64,000 nucleotides of DNA, taken from Paenibacillus phytorum. Its GTDB lineage: Bacteria > Bacillota > Bacilli > Paenibacillales > NBRC-103111. A model generated the notes under the pieces. The model was not told the DNA's origin. It was given only the letters and a program-made list of their open reading frames with translations, and did no database searches. Where the stretch lies: NCBI RefSeq assembly GCF_013141715.1, contig NZ_WHOA01000248.1, forward strand, positions 1 to 64,000, read 5' to 3'. A program made the translations under genes and the position numbers. Every line of letters starts with the position of its first letter. The stretch's first letter is position 1. This document shows, in pieces, positions 44,471-52,825 of this stretch.

Positions 44471-45976
44471 TTACTTCACGTTATTTTCCTTAGCCCAAAC
44501 ATCCAACTGTTTTTGCTTTTCGGCAATAATTTTGTCGATTCCAGCAGCTTTTAACTCAGCAAGGAACTTAGGCAGTTCTTTATCCGGATCGAAGGCTCCG
44601 TCCTCCAGCCCCAATCGGTACTGACTCACGACGTTGCTAACCGCGGCAACTTCTGTCTTCACCGAAGTGTTATCATACGTAAACCCAAGCGCTTTCGATC
44701 GGGTTGCACTCTCGTTGAACTTCTTCGTTTCCTGCCATACATTCTTGTCATTACCTTCCCATATATCGGCAAGGAACGAATTACCGAACATAAACCCTTG
44801 GTTCAAAGCGAAACCTGTATTATTCTCATCCACTCCAGCAGGGTAGCCGATAAAACCATCCTGCTTTTTGACATAATGCTTGCCTTCGATACCCCAAGAG
44901 AATAAGTTAACAATATCTTTGTCAGCGTACATCAGATTAAGGAACTGCATAGCTTTCTCGGGATTTTTCGAACCTTGGGAAATGCCCCACATCACGCTAT
45001 TTACCGTACTTGTATTCGCGGCTGCTGGCGCAAGTTTGACCGCGGTCATTTCAGTTCCGACTATTTTCGACTGCTGTTCAGCAAAGCCCGGTTTCATGTG
45101 CGTGAGATTCCCAACTGCTTTGCCTGCTTTAATAATGATGTTTTCACTTTCTTTGTTTGTCACAACATCTTTAAGCATATATCCCGCTTGGTTCCATTTT
45201 CTCATGAGCTTTACCATGCTGGCGTATTCTGGAGTATCGTACCAGTTCACGACTTTCAGCTCGCCTTGACCATTATTCAGAAGCACACCTAAATCGTCGC
45301 CCAAAGAATCTCTAGTGCTAAAGGTACCGTATATGGAAGTAGTCCCCTTATTCGTCATAGGAGCTATGCTCGGCTCGTTTTCTTTGAGTGTCTTTAGTAC
45401 ACTTTCAAGATCGTCTAATTTTTTCACATTACTCAAGTCTATGTTGTACTTGGTTACTAAGTCTTTTCTCATAATAAAGCCGTAATCTTGCGCTAAATCA
45501 CGAATGGTCGGCACGCCGTAAAGCTTACCCTTTACTTTAGGAGAATTTAGAAATACAGGCCCCAACGATTCTGAAACATCTTTGCCATACTTGTTAAGCA
45601 AATCATCAAGCGCAAGCAATTGTCCTTTTGCGATATAGCTGGAGTAAAACGCTCCCCACTCCACCATTAAATCGAGCTTTTCACCGCTAGTCATCATCAA
45701 ATTCATTTGATTCACATAGGCACTGTAACTGATAGGCAGCAGCTTAACGGTGGCGTTGATTTTCTCTTTGGCAATTTTGTTAATCTCGTCATTTACCAAC
45801 TGCATGTCTTTCGGAATTGCGCCTTTAACAGGAAATGCTACCGTGAGCTCAACTGGCGCTTCGGTCTTCTTCTCGTCCTGCTTCTTGGAGCTTGCTGAAC
45901 CATTCTCGGAACCGCAACCTGAAACAATAACCGTCAATGCAACAATTGAACTTAAGAAACTCAATCTTTTCTTCAT
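44471..45976 (-). CDS. Carbohydrate ABC binding lipoprotein of the sulfatase locus
   Basis: Signal peptide with lipobox I-V-S-G-C (Cys21), then a serine- and lysine-rich linker and a two-lobed solute-binding domain of about 460 residues. AAAAGGAGAGAACC precedes the ATG. It has no permease next to it. The matching permeases are at 38486-40336, separated by mgtC, but both operons carry the same 42-bp element, so they most likely form one importer. Confidence 0.88.
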   Translation of the reverse strand: MKKRLSFLSSIVALTVIVSGCGSENGSASSKKQDEKKTEAPVELTVAFPVKGAIPKDMQLVNDEINKIAKEKINATVKLLPISYSAYVNQMNLMMTSGEKLDLMVEWGAFYSSYIAKGQLLALDDLLNKYGKDVSESLGPVFLNSPKVKGKLYGVPTIRDLAQDYGFIMRKDLVTKYNIDLSNVKKLDDLESVLKTLKENEPSIAPMTNKGTTSIYGTFSTRDSLGDDLGVLLNNGQGELKVVNWYDTPEYASMVKLMRKWNQAGYMLKDVVTNKESENIIIKAGKAVGNLTHMKPGFAEQQSKIVGTEMTAVKLAPAAANTSTVNSVMWGISQGSKNPEKAMQFLNLMYADKDIVNLFSWGIEGKHYVKKQDGFIGYPAGVDENNTGFALNQGFMFGNSFLADIWEGNDKNVWQETKKFNESATRSKALGFTYDNTSVKTEVAAVSNVVSQYRLGLEDGAFDPDKELPKFLAELKAAGIDKIIAEKQKQLDVWAKENNVK

Positions 45977-46014
45977 GGTTCTCTCCTTTTAATTGTTCTG
46001 TCCGACACAACTTC

Positions 46015-46079
46015 ATTATAAGTACCGGGCAGAACTGTCACTACTCCGTTTTCGACTTTCCGCTTGTACCATTCCGACC
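46015..46079 (-). promoter_or_regulatory. 42-bp activator element, copy B, with promoter of the lipoprotein operon
   Basis: The block is 46038-46079. TATAAT is at 46020-46015, again exactly 17 bp away. The block overlaps the 3' end of the regulator gene, so it also encodes that protein's last dozen residues (GRNGTSGKSKTE). Confidence 0.8.
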
Positions 46080-47666
46080 ATGCTGTTGTCGATAATCATT
46101 CGGGTTCATACCTGTCACGCTTTTGAATCGTTTGGAAAAATGCGCAAGATTCGAGTACCCGACATGTGCAGCAATGCTGCTGATCGACATGCCGCTTTTG
46201 GACAATAGCTCCTTGGCCATTCCCATTCGCTCCTGAACCAAATATTCAGTAACCGATATACCGGTTTCTTTCTTGAAGATGCGATCCAGATAATCCGGAT
46301 TCAAATAGACATGATTAGCAATCTCCTCGCGTGACAGCTCTTGTTCATTCAAGTGGAGAGCAATATGATTTCTGACACGCTCCGCGACGGATTGCGTTTG
46401 TTCAACCGTATTCACGTATTGAAGAGATCTCTCCATAATGTGCTTGATCCATGCAATCGTATCCGTTACAGAACGCGTAGCACGCGGGGCAAGCTCCATC
46501 GATACGGCATCACTTAACAGTTCGCGTGCCTGAATGCCTTTCAGCATGATGACGTGATACAGCATTTGCAGAAAATCGTGATGAAACTGATGCAATACCC
46601 TCGCATCTAATTCCCCTGAATGCATCATGCTCTCCAAGTATCGCTCAACCTCTGACAACACTTTCGTCATTGAACCTTCTTTCAACATGACCGACCATAC
46701 AGGCAGATCCGGCATTGCAACAGGCTTGGAGGATTGTTTTTTTCCGGATAGCATGAAAACTGTATTGTTGTAAGCAACATTGTTTTTCTCGAGACGAGAC
46801 AGCTCGTGAACCATCGATGGCAGTTCGTGTACGAACGCTCGATTCCCAATGTAGCAGGAAATATCGCAATAGAAAAATGGTCTACAGGACGAGATGAAGG
46901 CTTCGCACTTTTGTTTCAATAGCTTCATCTCTGGCTCCGCTTCTTGATCCCAGGATACGATCGCTAGCAGGTTTCGGCTGCCCAGCAGCAGCACTTGTCC
47001 CTTCTCTTTGTGTTCAACGATCATTTCCTCAGCGCTATTTTGAATGGCATATTCCATAATCTTCTCATCGCGCAAACTCAACTCTTTATAAAAGCGCTGC
47101 ACGCTGATCAGAACAGGCAAAAACCTCATTTCCTCTGAAAAAGGGATATTGCGTTCCGCGGCAGACTCTCGAATAGCTTCCAAATTTGAAGGAATGGTTT
47201 CATGCAAAATATCGAGCCAAAAGCGTTCTATCAGGATCGGCTGGTGCTGAACCCAGAATTGACCGTATCGGCTGTATTGCTGAAGCTCGCTCTCTTTATT
47301 GATCTTTGCCCCTGCTTTCACAATCACCTCTTCTAGTTGAGCAAGAGCAACAGGTTTCAACAAATAATCGAAGCAGCCAAGCTGAATGGCTTGCTGCGCA
47401 AACTTGAAATCGGCATGACACGTTAAGAAAATCGATTCCGTTTTCGGATAATGCTCCCGTACCCACGTCAAGAGCTCTAGGCCGCTGCCTTGCGGCATTT
47501 CAATGTCACAAAGCATGATATCGATGGGATGAGCTTCAAAAATCTCCTTCGCTTGCCTAATATTATAAGCCGTGTGGACGGTTGAAACCCCAAACGTCTC
47601 CCAGTTCAAATCTGATTTGAGTCCTTCCACGAACAGAATTTCATCATCCACAATGAGCATTTGCAT
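46041..47666 (-). CDS. YesN-type response regulator of the sulfatase locus
   Basis: Receiver domain with DDE at 7-9 and phosphoacceptor Asp54 in MLCDIEMP, a long middle region, and a C-terminal AraC double helix-turn-helix (NHVYLNPDYLDRIFKKETG and SISSIAAHVGYSNLAHFSKRF). It starts at the ATG that shares one base with the kinase stop codon (TAATG), so translation is coupled. Its final residues after NPNDYRQQHG are encoded by copy B of the 42-bp element. It is the best candidate for the protein that binds all three copies. Confidence 0.9.
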   Translation of the reverse strand: MQMLIVDDEILFVEGLKSDLNWETFGVSTVHTAYNIRQAKEIFEAHPIDIMLCDIEMPQGSGLELLTWVREHYPKTESIFLTCHADFKFAQQAIQLGCFDYLLKPVALAQLEEVIVKAGAKINKESELQQYSRYGQFWVQHQPILIERFWLDILHETIPSNLEAIRESAAERNIPFSEEMRFLPVLISVQRFYKELSLRDEKIMEYAIQNSAEEMIVEHKEKGQVLLLGSRNLLAIVSWDQEAEPEMKLLKQKCEAFISSCRPFFYCDISCYIGNRAFVHELPSMVHELSRLEKNNVAYNNTVFMLSGKKQSSKPVAMPDLPVWSVMLKEGSMTKVLSEVERYLESMMHSGELDARVLHQFHHDFLQMLYHVIMLKGIQARELLSDAVSMELAPRATRSVTDTIAWIKHIMERSLQYVNTVEQTQSVAERVRNHIALHLNEQELSREEIANHVYLNPDYLDRIFKKETGISVTEYLVQERMGMAKELLSKSGMSISSIAAHVGYSNLAHFSKRFKSVTGMNPNDYRQQHGRNGTSGKSKTE

Positions 47667-49417
47667 TATAATCGCTCTCCTTTTCCCATATCCGGCTGTA
47701 ATGGCAGCGTAATGACAATGACAGCACCTCCAGAAGCATGATTGGCAAATGTGATGTCAGATCGGCTCTGGTACAACAGCAACAGCCTTTGTTGAACATT
47801 CCAAATTCCGATATGCTCGCCTTGCGTACTCGTCATCTGTGTTCCGCTGCGAAATCCTTCCAGCATGTCCTCCGGAAAACCTGGTCCTGTATCTTGAATG
47901 GTTATTTTGAGTGAAGGGGCCGCGGCCGCATCATCAAGTTCCATATCGATCGTCAAAAGAACCGGTTCGTCCATCGTTACCGCATGCTTGATCGCATTTT
48001 CCACAAACGTTTGAACGACAAGCGGCGGGATCGGGGTACGCAGCAAATAGTCAGGAACATGAATCGTACACTGTAAATGATTCGGGAATCGCAGCTCCTG
48101 AATGCGCAAATAATTTCGAACGTGCTGTAATTCTTCTTGCACAGAGACGAAAGTCAAATTACTTCGGAACATATAGCGGAAATAGCCAACCAAACATTGC
48201 GCCATCTCTTCAATCAGTGCATAATTTTTGGCGCGCGCGAGCGTGTGCATAATATTAAGCGAATTCAAATAAAAGTGCGGATTGATTTGCAGCTGCAAAT
48301 GCTGGAGCTCCGCCTTTTGCTTGTTCATCTGCTCTTCATAGACATGGATCCGCAATTCTTGAATTTGTGTCATCATCGTATTAAAGGTTTCATAAACAAG
48401 CTGAAACTCATCAGATGTCCTAAACGATGGAATCCGCATGTCCAAATTGCCGTCCTTTATCCGTTTCATCGCTGAAATCAGGCGATTGATCGGAATGAGC
48501 AACGTTTTTCGGAGAAGCAGCAAACAGACGGGCAACAGGATGAGAACTCCGATGAGAATGAAATTGACAATGTTTCGGAGGATCGGAAGATTTCTTAATA
48601 TTTGTTCATCCGGTATGAGCGCAATCAGATTGAAATTCCCTACAGCCGACTTTTCGCCGACTACCAGATAACGATGATCGTCCCCGGTTAAATAATAGTG
48701 TTGAAGATTTTTATTTACATCGAGCCGGTTATCTTTGACAATTTCCGCATTCACCAAAGGCACGCCGTCATTCGTCGTAAATAAGGCTGCCCCTTTTTCA
48801 CCTAGTCCGATGAGATTTAGCGGCATCATTAAATTGTCGAATAAAATCCATGTACCGACATACGTATCGCTCACCTTGATCGTACGCAGCAAGTAATATT
48901 TTTCTCCGATTTCCTGCACGTACCAACGATTGATCGGTAAATTAGGCGTTGCCTTTCCGGTTTCATCCTCAATAAAGTTTCTGACCGATTCTCGTTCCGC
49001 ATAATTTGTAACTTCCCGAAATGCATTCATGTAAGATTGAGTGGGAGCCGAATAAATAAAAAAGCCGTCCACAGATTTGAAATTCAACATATTTTCGGTA
49101 ATCCGGTTAGACAGTCTTCTTAAAGCGAAGTAGCGATCACTTTCCGAAACTTTGTTCTCAATGCCGGTAAAGTCGGCTTCGGCGATAGTTAAGCCCATTA
49201 AATACGATTCCGCGAACCGTAATTGTTCATCGATTTGTCCCATATACAAAGACATCATTTTTTTGTTGGAATCGGCCACTTGGCTCCGAACAACACCGAT
49301 CGCATAGTAGTTGGTATAAATGAGCAGCAAGCTTAACGGTACTGTGATCAGCACCACGCCGACGATCAGCTTGAAACGAATGGAATTGAAAGGAATTCGA
49401 AAAAATCGGCCTGTCAT
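47666..49417 (-). CDS. YesM-type sensor kinase of the sulfatase locus
   Basis: Transmembrane helices at about 13-35 and 280-302 flank an extracellular sensor. A HAMP domain, the motif Q-I-N-P-H-F-Y-L-N-S with the phosphorylated His, and ATPase boxes ENAIKHAV, DTGPGFP and IGIWNVQQRL follow. Most YesM proteins have H-F-L-Y-N; here the order is H-F-Y-L-N. AAAAGGGGGAGC precedes the ATG. The promoter with copy C lies upstream, and a terminator hairpin sits in the leader. Confidence 0.9.
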   Translation of the reverse strand: MTGRFFRIPFNSIRFKLIVGVVLITVPLSLLLIYTNYYAIGVVRSQVADSNKKMMSLYMGQIDEQLRFAESYLMGLTIAEADFTGIENKVSESDRYFALRRLSNRITENMLNFKSVDGFFIYSAPTQSYMNAFREVTNYAERESVRNFIEDETGKATPNLPINRWYVQEIGEKYYLLRTIKVSDTYVGTWILFDNLMMPLNLIGLGEKGAALFTTNDGVPLVNAEIVKDNRLDVNKNLQHYYLTGDDHRYLVVGEKSAVGNFNLIALIPDEQILRNLPILRNIVNFILIGVLILLPVCLLLLRKTLLIPINRLISAMKRIKDGNLDMRIPSFRTSDEFQLVYETFNTMMTQIQELRIHVYEEQMNKQKAELQHLQLQINPHFYLNSLNIMHTLARAKNYALIEEMAQCLVGYFRYMFRSNLTFVSVQEELQHVRNYLRIQELRFPNHLQCTIHVPDYLLRTPIPPLVVQTFVENAIKHAVTMDEPVLLTIDMELDDAAAAPSLKITIQDTGPGFPEDMLEGFRSGTQMTSTQGEHIGIWNVQQRLLLLYQSRSDITFANHASGGAVIVITLPLQPDMGKGERL

Positions 49418-49473
49418 GATTGCTCCCCCTTTTCATATTCTTCTCTAATCATTATTGACTGAATGAACGAATT

Positions 49474-49498
49474 AAAAAAGCCAGCAGTCTGCTGGCTT
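49474..49498 (-). terminator. Intrinsic terminator between promoter C and the kinase gene
   Basis: AAGCCAGCA and TGCTGGCTT form a perfect 9-bp stem with a 3-nt loop, followed on the minus strand by TTTTTT in all. It lies downstream of TATAAT at 49530-49525, so it is inside the expected kinase leader. It can also end the metallophosphoesterase transcript. Confidence 0.75.
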
Positions 49499-49524
49499 CT
49501 CCTATTTACTTGAATAATATATTT

Positions 49525-49589
49525 ATTATAGTGACTGGACCGCAGAATCACTACTCCGTTTTTGACTTCCTGCTTGTACGATTTCGACC
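49525..49589 (-). promoter_or_regulatory. 42-bp activator element, copy C, with promoter of the kinase-regulator operon
   Basis: The block is 49548-49589, with TATAAT at 49530-49525 and the same 17-bp gap. It differs from copy A at 4 of 42 positions. It suggests autoregulation of the kinase-regulator pair. Confidence 0.78.
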
Positions 49590-49660
49590 ACTGCAATGCA
49601 AAAGGCTGCCAATGAGCGGAATCGCTGCGCCACAAATCCAACGCTGTTCAGCAAGCCTTT

Positions 49661-50611
49661 TCATGCTTTCCTAAAAGACTCCAATGTCGAAAGCTGTTCC
49701 AGTTTTATGACTTGAAAGCTTGGAGTTCCATCCTCTACATGTACCCAGAGAATGTGTTGAAAATCATGCAGATGCTCCCGATGCTTGCAGGCGCCTGTTC
49801 TACCCATTTGAATCCGATAGCTTTCTTGGCTTCCTGTGACCTCAAGATCGTGCAAATGCCCTGCAAACACTGTATGCCTGCGATCCTTCAATAGAGAGTC
49901 CAACCGACTGTAATTCGGATCATTGGTTTTCCATAACGGTCTGTGCATAATAACGAACGTCCAATCTACATCGATATGTTGCTCCAGCATTTGATGAATA
50001 AACTCAAACTGTCGTTCATCGATATGTGAAGTGTTTCCACCAGCTTCCTGCTCAGCATCAACCGGTTCTATAAGCTGAGCAAAGAAAGCTTGAATTTCAG
50101 CTTCCCCATTTACTGGATCATGTTGGACGAGCTGCTCCAAGTCTCTCATGATGGAAACATACTTATCTGCGATTGGAACAGGGGGGTCTTCCGTATTGAC
50201 TATCAGAAATAGCATATTCGCGTAGCGAAAAGCATAATACTCTAGGCCGTAACGTTCCCTCCACACATCCATCATCAATTCGCTGCCACAGTCATGATTG
50301 CCGATGGCGCGGAAAAACGGAAGACGAAGCTGCTCAATATGCCGGTCGATCTCATCCCATTCCTGATGTGCCGTATTTTTATCCGACCTGTAGCCCTCAA
50401 TTAGATCTCCCACGGAGAGAACGAAATCGGGAGCAAGCTGCTTCACCATGTCTAGTGCACCCTCAAATTCACCCTCCAATGCAAAGCCCGTGCGATCGCC
50501 GATTACAGCGAATTTGAACGATTTCTTTTGGGTGAGTTCGTTAAATTCCCCATGCCAAGGCCGCTTATCGGTCCTAAACCGTTCCTGATCATAATACTCT
50601 TTCATCCGCAT
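49661..50611 (-). CDS. Calcineurin-like metallophosphoesterase
   Basis: The binuclear metal site motifs are visible in order: GDRTG (an unusual form of the D-x-H box, with Arg-Thr where His is expected), SVGDLIEG, GNHDCG, IMHRP and FAGHLHDL. The expected first-box His is missing, which may change the metal site. No signal peptide is present. It is the last gene of the operon phosphatase-MalF-MalG-lipoprotein-phosphoesterase. Together with the phosphatase at the operon start it suggests removal of phosphate from an imported compound. Confidence 0.8.
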   Translation of the reverse strand: MRMKEYYDQERFRTDKRPWHGEFNELTQKKSFKFAVIGDRTGFALEGEFEGALDMVKQLAPDFVLSVGDLIEGYRSDKNTAHQEWDEIDRHIEQLRLPFFRAIGNHDCGSELMMDVWRERYGLEYYAFRYANMLFLIVNTEDPPVPIADKYVSIMRDLEQLVQHDPVNGEAEIQAFFAQLIEPVDAEQEAGGNTSHIDERQFEFIHQMLEQHIDVDWTFVIMHRPLWKTNDPNYSRLDSLLKDRRHTVFAGHLHDLEVTGSQESYRIQMGRTGACKHREHLHDFQHILWVHVEDGTPSFQVIKLEQLSTLESFRKA

Positions 50612-50635
50612 TAACTCCTCTCTTTCGATAACACC

Positions 50636-51943
50636 TTATGGTTTCGAGTCAATGATTTGTTGTACTTGTGAGGCCATAGACTTGATCGCTTGATCGGGTG
50701 CAATCGAAGGGTCCATAAGCGCTTTTTTAAATTCATCCTGAATTTTGTTAGCAATTTCTGTGTAGCCCTTCATGACGGGTCTTGCCTTCGCATATTTAAG
50801 CTGTTCGTAGGCTGTGCGGTATTGAGGGGTTTTGGTCCAGAGCTGTTTGATTTGCTCGGAATCGACGGCTTCTTTCGTATTCGGGATATATCCAGTTCCT
50901 GCGCTCATTTGAGCTGCGTTGTCTTTTTGCAGCAAATATTTGATGAATTCGACCGAGGCCTTCTTTTGGTCTTCCGGCGCCTTGGCTAGCACAGTCAGGT
51001 TATATCCGTTCGTCGAAGCACCATATTGGGTACCTGCAGGCAGCATGGCGACGCCTAGCTCGAACTTGTCCTTAGCCGATTCCAACATTGTCGTCGTCAC
51101 TGCGGAAGTCGAGACAATCATCGCTGTTTTCTGGTTTAAGAAATCATTATGCGCGGACGTATAGGAAGCCGTTCCCGTTCCTGCCGGCACCTTCATGTAA
51201 CCGTTTTTGACCATATCCTGATAATACTTAATGACATCGATACCAGAAGTACTGTCGAATGCTACCTTCTTATGGTCGTCTGAGAACATCTTACCTCCCT
51301 GCTGCAAAACGCTCGTTTCGAATAAAATGACATCCATCGGCATCTGGAACCCGTAATTACCTGTGTTCTTGTCGGATAATTTAGTGGAAAACTGACGCAG
51401 TTCCTCCCAGGTTTTTGGTCCTTCTTCATTCAAACCGGCCTTACGAAGCATGTCTTTATTATAATACATCACCATCGTGCTGCGGTTATAAGGGATTCCA
51501 GCCAGCTTATCGCCAATCAGTGCGTTCCCGAAGAGACCTTCATGAATTTGGTCCAGTTCGTTTTTCTTAAAATACTTGTTCAAATCCTCCAACGTGTTCG
51601 CCAAAGCATACTCCCCGGTTTGGGTCGTAGCGAGCATTGCAAGAGCAGGTTGGTTCCCGGCTACAATGGAAGCCTGGAGCTTGGTGGACAAGGCCCCCGC
51701 ATCAGAAAGATTGACACCCTTTACTTCAATGCCCTGCTGACTGCTATTGAAGCTATCCACAAGCTTCTGTAACTGGTTGCCGATAACGGTCTGCTGGGAA
51801 TACCAGAACTCGATTGTCACCTTATTCCCTACTGCTGGCTTTGGACTAACTTGAATACTCGACGTGCTTGAATTTCCTTGTGCACAAGCAGTTAGACATA
51901 CCATGACGATGGCAAGACAGAGAATCGACAACTTTTTCATCAT
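50636..51943 (-). CDS. ABC binding lipoprotein, family 1 (MalE/UgpB-like)
   Basis: Lipobox C-L-T-A-C at the end of a 19-residue signal peptide (Cys20), then about 415 residues of the standard family-1 solute-binding fold (VTIEFWYSQQTVIGNQL, MVMYYNKDMLRKAGL). AGGAGAGGA precedes the ATG. Smaller than the LplA-type lipoproteins in the window and closer to sugar or glycerol-phosphate binding proteins such as UgpB. With a phosphoesterase and phosphatase in the operon, a phosphorylated ligand is possible but unproven. Confidence 0.88.
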   Translation of the reverse strand: MMKKLSILCLAIVMVCLTACAQGNSSTSSIQVSPKPAVGNKVTIEFWYSQQTVIGNQLQKLVDSFNSSQQGIEVKGVNLSDAGALSTKLQASIVAGNQPALAMLATTQTGEYALANTLEDLNKYFKKNELDQIHEGLFGNALIGDKLAGIPYNRSTMVMYYNKDMLRKAGLNEEGPKTWEELRQFSTKLSDKNTGNYGFQMPMDVILFETSVLQQGGKMFSDDHKKVAFDSTSGIDVIKYYQDMVKNGYMKVPAGTGTASYTSAHNDFLNQKTAMIVSTSAVTTTMLESAKDKFELGVAMLPAGTQYGASTNGYNLTVLAKAPEDQKKASVEFIKYLLQKDNAAQMSAGTGYIPNTKEAVDSEQIKQLWTKTPQYRTAYEQLKYAKARPVMKGYTEIANKIQDEFKKALMDPSIAPDQAIKSMASQVQQIIDSKP

Positions 51944-51971
51944 TTTTTCATTCCTCTCCTAGATCCATTTA

Positions 51972-52805
51972 TTATTTCAAGCCGCCATGAGTAAAAGCGG
52001 ATTTGATTTGTTGATTTGCCGCAATATATAGCAATAATATCGGTGCGACAAGCAGCACATTACCGGCCATTAAAGTATTCCATTGCAGTCCGTCGGCGTC
52101 TTTTAATTTCATAATTCCTGCGGTTAGCGTTTGGAGATTTTCGCTGCTCGTCATAACCAGCACCCAGAATAGATCGTTCCAGTGAGCAATAAATACTAGT
52201 AAGGCGATTGTAACCAGGGTTGGTTTTGCATAAGGCAGCACTATGCTCCATACGATTCGCCACTCCGGTGCCCGGTCGATTTTGGCCGCTTCCAATAGCT
52301 CGTTCGGAATTTGTTTGAACGATTCCGTCAGTAGAAATATGGCCATCGACGAAGAGAGGAAGGGCACGATCAGCGCCGCGTAAGTATTGATCCATCCCAG
52401 CTTGCTGAGCAATAAATAGGTCGGTACAACCGTAACCTGCATCGGAATCATCATCCCGGACAAAATCAAAGCATACATCACTTTCGAGCCAGGAACCCGT
52501 TTCTTAGCAAACGTATAAGCAGCAGAAATAGAAACGATTAATTCCATTAGGACAATCCCTACAGAGACAAAAAAACTATTAAGGGCATATCGATCGAAGG
52601 GGCCTGTCCGCCAGACGTCAGCGAAATTTTTAACCATCCATTCCCTTGGCAGCCAGGTAGGTGGAAACGCCACGGTCTCGGGAATTGTTTTGAACGCTGT
52701 GATCACCATCCAGTTCAATGGAAAAATATAAATCAGACCCAACGCCAGCAATATCGGCATAATAATCCACCGAGCAGTGCCCCTTTTCACTGTGGCATCA
52801 TTCAA
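51972..52805 (-). CDS. ABC permease, MalG/UgpE type
   Basis: Six transmembrane helices with EAA loop EAAKIDRAPEWRIVWSIVLPYA. The usual Asp-Gly-Ala of the EAA motif is Asp-Arg-Ala here. The start is TTG, preceded by GAGGTGA with correct spacing. It follows the MalF-type gene by 20 bp. Confidence 0.9.
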   Translation of the reverse strand: MNDATVKRGTARWIIMPILLALGLIYIFPLNWMVITAFKTIPETVAFPPTWLPREWMVKNFADVWRTGPFDRYALNSFFVSVGIVLMELIVSISAAYTFAKKRVPGSKVMYALILSGMMIPMQVTVVPTYLLLSKLGWINTYAALIVPFLSSSMAIFLLTESFKQIPNELLEAAKIDRAPEWRIVWSIVLPYAKPTLVTIALLVFIAHWNDLFWVLVMTSSENLQTLTAGIMKLKDADGLQWNTLMAGNVLLVAPILLLYIAANQQIKSAFTHGGLK

Positions 52806-52825
52806 CTTGATTCACCTCGCATCTT

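Noticed and set aside
49414..49641. 75-codon frame upstream of the kinase
   Set aside because: It runs through the 42-bp element, the promoter and the terminator and has no start signals or protein-like features.
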